NCBI GenBank assembly: GCA_001872165.1
Contig: MNXK01000111.1
Coordinates: 1-6,364 of the forward strand
Length of the DNA: 6,364 nt
DNA from: Anaerolineae bacterium CG2_30_58_95
Lineage (GTDB): Bacteria > Chloroflexota > Anaerolineae > Anaerolineales > Villigracilaceae
Direction: 5' to 3'
The position numbers and the translations under genes were made by a program. The notes beneath the pieces were generated by a model. It did not search any database and was not told the origin of the DNA. It was given only the letters and a program-made list of their open reading frames with translations. Shown in pieces: positions 1-4,518 of this stretch (the stretch's first letter is position 1; each line of letters starts with the position of its first letter).

Positions 1-237
1 ACCCACCGGCGCGGGGCATCGGGATGGGTAACGCCAGTGGTACGCGGCACCGGCATCCGCGTACAGACCGTCGCGGTAGCTGTGGGGCAGTTGAACACTT
101 CTCCCGAGGATGTTGCTGCTCAATATCCTCTGGAACTCCCACAGGTGAAGGAGGCCCTTGCTTTTTACCAGGCGCACCGCGCCGAAATTGACGCCAACAT
201 CCGTTACGAAAACGAACTGGAAAACAAACGTGACTGA
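1..237 (+). CDS. DUF433 domain protein, antitoxin-like (5' end outside window)
   Basis: The reading frame is open from base 1 to the TGA at 235-237, so the gene begins upstream of the window; a GTG at 37 is an internal codon rather than a convincing start. The visible 78 residues carry the DUF433 core: a PVVRGTGIRV segment (usual form P-V-I-x-G-T-R-I-x-V), then SPEDVAAQYP and a helix LPQVKEALAFYQAHR. DUF433 proteins are small winged-helix-like proteins, usually encoded just before a PIN-like DUF5615 protein and assumed to be the antitoxin/DNA-binding half of that pair. The same arrangement is present here, with the next gene starting 8 nt before this stop. The C-terminal tail is charged (NELENKRD), as is common in the family. 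The family call is from motif recognition; antitoxin activity is inferred from context. Confidence 0.8.
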   Translation, partial: THRRGASGWVTPVVRGTGIRVQTVAVAVGQLNTSPEDVAAQYPLELPQVKEALAFYQAHRAEIDANIRYENELENKRD

Positions 238-580
238 ACCGCGCCTGCACCTGGATGCGGACACGTCCAACGCCACGCTGGCGGATGCACTTCGGAAACA
301 CGGCCATGATGTGAGCCGTACTCCCAACGAGTGGATGCCGCTGGACGCTCATGATGATGAACAATTGCTGGGCGCGACTGCGCAGGGACGCACTATTTTC
401 ACCTTCAATGCGCGTGACTTTATTCCACTGGCAAAGCGCTACCCTCACCACGCTGGAATCATTCTATCATCCCAACGGCCTATGCCTGAACTGCTCAAAG
501 CGCTTGACGCGCTCTTGTCCGAGACCGAAGCAGAATATTGGCCGGGACAGGTGCGCTGGCTAACTGATTGGATAAAGTGA
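230..580 (+). CDS. PIN-like DUF5615-type protein, putative toxin of DUF433 pair
   Basis: This 116-residue protein resembles the DUF5615 PIN-like family, small putative Mg-dependent nucleases paired with DUF433 proteins. Visible landmarks are the N-terminal strand RLHLDAD with acidic residues D9 and D11, helix LADALRKHGHDV (17-28), acidic DDEQLL (42-47), TIFTFNARDF (55-64) with D63, and the C-terminal YWPGQVRWL. These acidic positions fit a PIN-type active site. I chose GTG 230 because the family begins just before the RLHLDAD strand and this start gives an 8-nt overlap with the DUF433 stop. A more upstream ATG at 158 would overlap the previous gene by 80 nt. The Shine-Dalgarno signal is weak, consistent with translational coupling. 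RNase or toxin activity is inferred from the family. Confidence 0.8.
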   Translation: MTEPRLHLDADTSNATLADALRKHGHDVSRTPNEWMPLDAHDDEQLLGATAQGRTIFTFNARDFIPLAKRYPHHAGIILSSQRPMPELLKALDALLSETEAEYWPGQVRWLTDWIK

Positions 581-1218
581 AGCAATCTCATAATTCGACC
601 CGCTACAACTACGACCGCTTGAGTCGCTGGTATGATTGGTTCGCCAGCAGCGAAAAGCATTTCACAGAAATCGGCTTGCGGATGCTGAAAATCCAGCCGG
701 GAGAGAAGGTGCTGGAGATCGGCTTCGGCGCCGGTCAGGGTCTGGTCGCGCTGGCACATTCAGCCGGTGAAACCGGCAAAGTATATGGGATTGACCTCTC
801 GGAAGGGATGTTCCAGATTGCGCAGGCAAAAATCGCCCGCGCCGGATTATCGCGCCGGGTCGAATTACGTCTCGGTGATGCGGCCAGGCTGCCTTTTGAA
901 GATGATTTCTTTGATGCAATCTTTATCAGTTTCACGCTGGAACTTTTCGATACGCCCGAAATCCCGCTTGTGCTGGGTGAGTGCAAACGGGTGCTGCGCG
1001 AAGATGGGCGGCTCGGCGTGGTGGCATTGGAGAAAAAAGATTGCCGGGCCGTAAAAATCTACGAGTGGTTCCACGCCCGCATGCCCGCCCTCGTGGATTG
1101 CCGTCCCATCCACGCGCGCAAGACTATCGAAGCGGCCGGATTCGAGCTTGCCGAAGCCAGCGAAGAGGCAATGTGGGGATTGCCGGTCGAGATCGTCATC
1201 GCGAGGAAATATGGATAA
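577..1218 (+). CDS. class I SAM-dependent methyltransferase (UbiE-like)
   Basis: The 213-residue product is a single-domain Rossmann-fold methyltransferase. The SAM-binding glycine loop is VLEIGFGAGQ (45-54). The acidic residue after strand 2 is D73 in GIDLSEGM, and the adenine-contacting GDAARLPF follows at 100-107. A post-core strand FDAIFISFTLE (112-122) and the helix ECKRVLREDGRLGVV are also typical. An N-terminal RYNYDRLSRWYDWF segment is like that of UbiE/COQ5 relatives. The substrate cannot be read from the sequence, and the protein is not clearly a menaquinone enzyme. GTG 577 gives a GTGA overlap with the preceding stop; TTG 568, three codons upstream in frame, is an alternative. The next gene starts 8 nt before this stop, so this is the third gene of the operon. 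Confidence 0.88.
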   Translation: MKQSHNSTRYNYDRLSRWYDWFASSEKHFTEIGLRMLKIQPGEKVLEIGFGAGQGLVALAHSAGETGKVYGIDLSEGMFQIAQAKIARAGLSRRVELRLGDAARLPFEDDFFDAIFISFTLELFDTPEIPLVLGECKRVLREDGRLGVVALEKKDCRAVKIYEWFHARMPALVDCRPIHARKTIEAAGFELAEASEEAMWGLPVEIVIARKYG

Positions 1219-1705
1219 CAAGAAAAGAACAATCCTCAGCCCTTCTGCCCAGAAAGTGCAGGATACGCTGCACACCCTGAGCTTCAACTGCACCGTGATC
1301 GAATTCGTCGAAAGCACGCGCACCTCCGCCGAGGCAGCCACCCGTGTAGGCTGCAAGCTGGGACAGATCGCCAAATCGCTCGTCTTTCGCGGACAGGTGA
1401 CAGGCAGACCCGTAATGGTAATCACCAGCGGATCGAACCGCGTGGACGAGGCCAAAGTCAGCCAGTATTTCGGCGAACCCATCGGCCGCGCAGACGCGGA
1501 CTTCGTCCGCGCCGCCACCGGTTTCGCCATCGGCGGCGTCCCGCTGCTCGGTCACAGCCAGCCGATCGAGACGTTCATTGACGAAGACCTGCTGCAATAC
1601 GCCACGATTTGGGGCGCGGCCGGCACGCCCAACGCGGTCTTCGAGTTGACGCCGGATGATTTGGTGAAAATGACCGGGGGGAAAGTGGCCAGGGTAAAAG
1701 CGTAG
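1211..1705 (+). CDS. YbaK/EbsC/ProX-type aminoacyl-tRNA deacylase
   Basis: The 164-residue protein matches the YbaK/ProX/INS family, free-standing cytoplasmic editing enzymes that hydrolyse mischarged tRNAs such as Ala- or Cys-tRNA(Pro). The expected landmarks appear in order: TSAEAATRVGCKLGQIAKSL (38-57) with K55 as the probable catalytic lysine, then VMVITSGSNRVD (68-79). These are followed by the FAIGGVPLLG loop (105-114) and the C-terminal signature WGAAGTPNAVFELTPDDL (134-151). Length fits a single-domain family member. ATG 1211 is preceded by GAGGA at 1203-1207, an SD-like site at short spacing, and overlaps the methyltransferase by 8 nt. Which misacylated tRNA it edits cannot be decided here. 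It is the last gene before a terminator-like hairpin. Confidence 0.87.
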   Translation: MDNKKRTILSPSAQKVQDTLHTLSFNCTVIEFVESTRTSAEAATRVGCKLGQIAKSLVFRGQVTGRPVMVITSGSNRVDEAKVSQYFGEPIGRADADFVRAATGFAIGGVPLLGHSQPIETFIDEDLLQYATIWGAAGTPNAVFELTPDDLVKMTGGKVARVKA

Positions 1706-1706
1706 C

Positions 1707-1732
1707 GCGGAATTCATTCCGCATACATTTTT
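1707..1732 (+). terminator. probable Rho-independent terminator of the + strand operon
   Basis: The hairpin GCGGAA-TTCA-TTCCGC (1707-1722) starts 2 nt after the TAG stop of the deacylase gene. A T5 run (1728-1732) follows five bases after the stem. The stem is short and the T tract not immediately adjacent, so strength is uncertain, but position and structure fit the end of the four-gene transcript. Confidence 0.5.
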
Positions 1733-1819
1733 CAACGCGAATACCGCTAATGGGCAAATGGCGCGAATAAAGTTTAAAAAACATTCGCGAAATTCGCCTA
1801 TTCGCGTCATTCGCGTTGA
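1732..1819. repeat. imperfect palindromic intergenic element
   Basis: Two 36-nt arms (1733-1768 and 1783-1818) are inverted copies with 29 of 36 positions matching by hand alignment. The outer ten bases match perfectly (CAACGCGAAT and its complement). A 14-nt A-rich loop separates them, and one further base pair can be added outside. Each arm itself carries repeated CGCGAAT words. The element lies between convergent genes (deacylase operon and typA) and would form a long hairpin in RNA from either strand. I see no coding capacity. It may be a REP-like or MITE-like dispersed element, or a bidirectional terminator. Confidence 0.65.
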
Positions 1820-1843
1820 GGTTTTTCCACTCAGAAACCACGA

Positions 1844-3703
1844 TTACTCGTCGAGCAACGCCTCTTTGGCTTTCTTCTGTTGTTTGCCGCGCTCGTCGGT
1901 ATTCAGGATGCGCTTGCGGATGCGGTACGATAGCGGCGTCACTTCGAGCAGCTCGTCGTCGGCCAGATACTCGATGGCCTCGTCCAGGCTCATCTGGCGC
2001 GGCGGCGTCAGGCGGATTTCCATGTCGCCGCGCGAGGAACGGACGTTGGTCAGGTGCTTCTTGCGGCAAACGTTGATGGCAATGTCGCCGGGGCGGGTAT
2101 TCTCGCCGATGACCATCCCCTCGTAAACCGCCACGCCGGGAGCGACAAACAGCATGCCGCGCTCCTCGGCGCTCTTCAGCGCGTAGGAAGTGGTATCGCC
2201 CGCCTCCATCGCGGTCAGCGAACCGGTGGAGCGCATCGCCATCGGGCCGGCCATTTCCTCGTAACCGTGGAACAGGGTATTCATGACGCCCATGCCGCGC
2301 GTAGCGGTCAGGAACTGGTAACGGAAACCAAGCAGGCCGCGCGTCGGGACGAGATACACCAGCCGCACACTCCCCTGACCCGTCTCCTGCATATCCAGCA
2401 TTTTACCGCGCCGTCCCCCGAGCATTTCCACTACCACACCCACCGTCTCCGGGCTGGTCTCGATGTGGAGTTCCTCGTACGGTTCCAGCAGGCTCCCGTC
2501 CAGGGCCTGGCGCAGGATCACTTCCGGACGGGAGACCTGGAACTCGTACCCCTCGCGGCGCATGGTCTCGACCAGGATGGCCAGGTGCAGTTCGCCGCGC
2601 CCAGAGACGAGGAAGGTGTCGGAGGTCTCGGTCTCCTGCACGCGCAAAGAGACGTTGGTGCGCAGCTCTTCGAACAGGCGCTCACGCAACTTGCGCGAGG
2701 TGCTCCAGCGGCCTTCCTTGCCCGAAAAAGGCGCAGTGTTGACGCCAAACGTCATGCGCACGGTCGGCTCTTCCACTTTGATGGTCGGCAAAGCAACCGG
2801 GTGTTCCGGATCGGCCAGGGTCTCGCCGATGGCAATGCCCTCCAGCCCGGCCAGGGCGATGATCTCACCCGCCTCGGCCTGCTCCACCTCGACTTTGTTC
2901 AAACCTTGATGCACGTAAAGGTAACGGGCTCGCTCCGGCACGTTCGCGCCGTCCAGTTTCAGGCGCGCCAGCGGCTGCCCGACCTTGATCTTCCCGGCAA
3001 AGATGCGACCGACGGCGGTCACGCCGCGGTAGTCGTCGTAGCCCAGGGTGGTGACAAGCATTTGCAGCGGCGCATCCGCGTCCACTTTGGGGGCGGGGAT
3101 GTGGCGCAGGATCACGTCGAAGAGTGGACTCAGATCGGGACCCAGATCAGGCGTAAGTCCCGCGCGCTGCGTGGTGGCGACCGCGTACACGACGGGGAAG
3201 TCGGCCTGTTCCTCGGTCGCGCCCAGTTCGATGAACAGGTCAAAGGTGTCGTTCAAGACACGGGCGGGTTCGGCATCCTTGCGATCCACCTTGTTGACCA
3301 CCACCACGGCGCGGTGTCCCATTTCGAGGGCTTTCTTGAGCACGAAGCGGGTTTGCGGCATCGGGCCTTCGGCCGCGTCCACCAGCAGCAGCACACCGTC
3401 CACCATGTTCATGACGCGCTCCACCTCGCCGCCGAAATCGGCGTGCCCGGGGGTATCCACGATGTTGATCTTGACAATCTGCCCGGTAAGCGGGTCCGGG
3501 ATGGAAATGGCGGTGTTCTTGGCCAGGATGGTGATGCCGCGCTCGCGCTCCAGGTCGTAGGAATCCATGACCCGCTCGGCCACCTGCTGGTTGTCGCGGA
3601 AGGTGTGCGCCTGGCGCAGCAGACCATCCACCAGCGTGGTCTTGCCGTGATCCACGTGGGCGATGATGGCGATGTTTCTTAGATCAGTACGTTCTTTTAG
3701 CAT
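1844..3703 (-). CDS. typA: TypA/BipA ribosome-associated translational GTPase
   Basis: The 619-residue product, of usual length for TypA/BipA, is a ribosome-binding GTPase of the EF-G/LepA class involved in 50S assembly, stress and low-temperature growth. G motifs are complete: P-loop AHVDHGKTT (15-23), switch I RERGITI (53-59), DTPGH (83-87) and NKVD (137-140), followed by a VVYAVA G5-like segment. After the GTPase and beta-barrel domains come an EF-G-like domain ([13 protein letters not shown]) and the TypA-specific C-terminal part with [21 protein letters not shown] and [11 protein letters not shown] chose ATG 3703 because homology begins at [14 protein letters not shown]. The frame stays open upstream to a TTG at 3805 only because a stop-free 7-bp repeat is read through, giving a low-complexity STLHSPL-type peptide. 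No Shine-Dalgarno site precedes 3703. It converges on the left operon and probably forms a single-gene unit. Confidence 0.96.
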   Translation of the reverse strand: MLKERTDLRNIAIIAHVDHGKTTLVDGLLRQAHTFRDNQQVAERVMDSYDLERERGITILAKNTAISIPDPLTGQIVKINIVDTPGHADFGGEVERVMNMVDGVLLLVDAAEGPMPQTRFVLKKALEMGHRAVVVVNKVDRKDAEPARVLNDTFDLFIELGATEEQADFPVVYAVATTQRAGLTPDLGPDLSPLFDVILRHIPAPKVDADAPLQMLVTTLGYDDYRGVTAVGRIFAGKIKVGQPLARLKLDGANVPERARYLYVHQGLNKVEVEQAEAGEIIALAGLEGIAIGETLADPEHPVALPTIKVEEPTVRMTFGVNTAPFSGKEGRWSTSRKLRERLFEELRTNVSLRVQETETSDTFLVSGRGELHLAILVETMRREGYEFQVSRPEVILRQALDGSLLEPYEELHIETSPETVGVVVEMLGGRRGKMLDMQETGQGSVRLVYLVPTRGLLGFRYQFLTATRGMGVMNTLFHGYEEMAGPMAMRSTGSLTAMEAGDTTSYALKSAEERGMLFVAPGVAVYEGMVIGENTRPGDIAINVCRKKHLTNVRSSRGDMEIRLTPPRQMSLDEAIEYLADDELLEVTPLSYRIRKRILNTDERGKQQKKAKEALLDE

Positions 3704-3762
3704 AGAGAGTAGAGAGTAGAGAGTGGAGAGTGGAGAGTGGAGAGTGGAGAGTGGAGAGTGGA
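3704..3762. repeat. 7-bp tandem repeat abutting the typA start codon
   Basis: On the + strand there are three copies of AGAGAGT (3704-3724), five of GGAGAGT (3725-3759) and a partial GGA (3760-3762), without interruption. In the typA mRNA this reads as a nearly G-free UCCACUC tract ending directly at AUG, so it replaces the usual ribosome-binding region. Seven is not a multiple of three, and every frame through the unit is free of stops on the - strand. The variant units cluster at the gene-proximal end, as expected for a microsatellite that grows by slippage. Confidence 0.95.
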
Positions 3763-3803
3763 TACAACAGTCTGTCACCCGCCGGCCACGGTCTGATGCA
3801 CAC

Positions 3804-3829
3804 AAAAAACCCCGGCGTAGAGACCGGGG
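3804..3829 (-). terminator. strong intrinsic terminator (after hicB / in typA leader)
   Basis: Read on the - strand, a perfect 6-bp GC stem CCCCGG / CCGGGG (3829-3824 with 3815-3810) encloses an 8-nt loop and is followed at once by T6 (3809-3804). It lies about 85 nt after the hicB stop and about 100 nt before the typA start, both on the same strand. It may end the hicB transcript or, with the promoter-like site at 3869-3877, act as a leader attenuator of typA. Confidence 0.8.
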
Positions 3830-3868
3830 CGAATCCTTGGCGAAGTTGAAGTACCGGCGTGCGGCTGG

Positions 3869-3877
3869 ATTGTATCA
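3869..3877 (-). promoter_or_regulatory. possible extended -10 promoter for typA
   Basis: On the - strand this reads TGATACAAT, an extended -10 element (TG-N) with a TACAAT hexamer differing from TATAAT at one base. No good -35 hexamer is visible at 16-18 nt, which an extended -10 can tolerate. Transcription would start near 3862, giving a leader of about 160 nt that includes the terminator at 3804-3829 and the heptamer repeats. No better candidate is seen between the terminator and the gene. Confidence 0.35.
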
Positions 3878-3890
3878 CAGGTTGCGGATT

Positions 3891-3913
3891 ATGGTCGCGG
3901 TTTGGGCGACCAT
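3891..3913 (-). other. perfect hairpin at the 3' end of hicB
   Basis: An 8-bp perfect inverted repeat ATGGTCGC / GCGACCAT (3891-3898 with 3906-3913) encloses a 7-nt loop. It touches the last base of the hicB TGA stop (3915-3913). No T tract follows on the - strand, so it is more likely an mRNA 3' stabilising or blocking hairpin than a terminator. No function is demonstrated. Confidence 0.5.
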
Positions 3914-4236
3914 CAGCGGACAGATTCCTGGAGAGTATGAGTCACCCATTCGTTCAGGCTGATCTTTTCCTGCGCGGCGCGGAGCGCCAATTGACGATGC
4001 AACTCGGGGTTGAGGCGCACATTGAAACGACCCGAAAACGGTTTTTGTGGCGCGATTTTATCGCGGGCGCACATTTCGAGGTAAAGATCTACAGACTGGT
4101 GAAACGAATCTTCGAGTTCCTCGGGGGTGCGGCCCTGAAAGGTGATCACATCCCGTAATCCCATCACTTCGCCGGTGAAGATTTTTCCTTCGGCGTCATA
4201 TTCGACGATGCCCGCATAGCCTTTATATTTCAACAT
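3913..4236 (-). CDS. hicB: HicB-family antitoxin (orphan)
   Basis: The 107-residue protein has the two-part layout of HicB antitoxins. The N-terminal degraded RNase H-like domain (about 1-58) shows GYAGIVEYDAEGKIFTGEV, then GLRDVITFQG, and a helix TPEELEDSFHQSVDLYLE. The C-terminal ribbon-helix-helix DNA-binding domain (about 69-107) shows GRFNVRLNPELHRQLALRAA and SLNEWVTHTL. HicB normally neutralises the mRNA-cleaving toxin HicA and autoregulates the operon. No hicA-like ORF is found on either side: upstream is an inverted-repeat element whose edge is only 14 nt from the ATG, and downstream a hairpin. The Shine-Dalgarno site is weak. It may therefore be a solitary HicB regulator or a relic of a pair disrupted by the repeat. 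The family call is firm; present-day function is uncertain. Confidence 0.88.
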   Translation of the reverse strand: MLKYKGYAGIVEYDAEGKIFTGEVMGLRDVITFQGRTPEELEDSFHQSVDLYLEMCARDKIAPQKPFSGRFNVRLNPELHRQLALRAAQEKISLNEWVTHTLQESVR

Positions 4237-4250
4237 GGTACTGCTCAGAC

Positions 4251-4355
4251 TGTCATGCTGAGGCCGTTCTGTGGCCGAAGCATCCCCTGTGCGGCGAGGA
4301 GACCCCTTCGCAGGCTCAGGGCAGGCTCTTCGCCACAGAACGGCTCAGGGTGACA
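4251..4355. repeat. 105-nt MITE-like inverted-repeat element
   Basis: The ends are long inverted copies: TGTCATGCTGAGGCCG at the left against the complement of CGGCTCAGGGTGACA at the right. Pairing continues through CCGTTCTGTGGC and GAAG, so about 26 pairs form over 28 positions with two single-base bulges. The middle holds a smaller GC-rich hairpin. Elements with TGTCA-type ends and a CTCAGGGTGACA border are, as I recall, widely dispersed between genes in Chloroflexota and other phyla; this is memory, not a search. It lies just upstream of hicB and has no credible coding content. Confidence 0.75.
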
Positions 4356-4386
4356 AACCTTACAGGATGCTTGCCCGAAGCGATCA

Positions 4387-4518
4387 TTACCTGTCCCGTT
4401 CGGCACGCAGGTTGCGCTGATATTCAACCGCGTTGATCCAGCGATTTTTCCACGAGCCGAAGGCAGCATGTTTTTTCAGAGAGCTTCGTTTTTTGGCTGG
4501 CTGAAGTGTGACTGTCAC
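4387..4518 (-). CDS. small 43-aa ORF, resembles tail of VapB/Phd-type antitoxin
   Basis: This short ORF starts at a GTG that overlaps the methyltransferase TGA as GTGA, a typical coupling arrangement, and ends at TAA (4389-4387). An SD-like AGGGAGAG lies 8 nt upstream. The product is basic: VTVTLQPAKKRSSLKKHA, then AFGSWKNRWINAVEYQRNLR and a charged end. The FGSWK...VEYQRNLR pattern recalls the toxin-binding C-terminal tails of VapB/Phd-like antitoxins (often FGxWKDR...xEYxRxLR). The N-terminal DNA-binding part of such proteins is missing, so it could be a genuine tiny protein, a truncated antitoxin remnant, or chance. A longer ORF in another frame (4245-4469) runs through the repeat element and is less credible. 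The resemblance is from memory and needs a profile search. Confidence 0.45.
   Translation of the reverse strand: MTVTLQPAKKRSSLKKHAAFGSWKNRWINAVEYQRNLRAERDR

Noticed and set aside
865..1530. 221-codon - strand ORF opposite the methyltransferase and deacylase genes
   Set aside because: It is a shadow frame across two well supported + strand genes, with no recognisable motif.
1819..1843. separate - strand terminator directly after typA
   Set aside because: Only a 5-bp GGTTT/AAACC stem with a long loop can be drawn and no T tract follows, so it is too weak to list apart from the palindrome.
2054..3682. 542-codon open frame on the + strand opposite typA
   Set aside because: It is antisense to a clearly recognised TypA with intact motifs. 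Its His/Gly/Val-rich translation is typical of a complementary GC-rich frame and shows no family signature.
3704..3762. CRISPR-like array
   Set aside because: The units are only 7 bp and strictly tandem with no spacers, so this is a microsatellite.
3704..3805. 34-residue N-terminal extension of TypA starting at TTG 3805
   Set aside because: The extra residues come mainly from reading the stop-free heptamer repeat, and the TTG lies in the T run of the terminator. TypA homology starts at ATG 3703.
3852..3874. + strand promoter-like pair near 3845-3874 (TTGAAG and TTGTAT)
   Set aside because: The -10 match is poor and no + strand gene follows; the complementary TACAAT on the - strand is the better reading.
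4245..4469. 74-codon - strand ORF upstream of hicB
   Set aside because: Half of it is translation of the inverted-repeat element, and it lies in a different frame from the better supported 43-codon ORF. There is no domain resemblance and no HicA signature.
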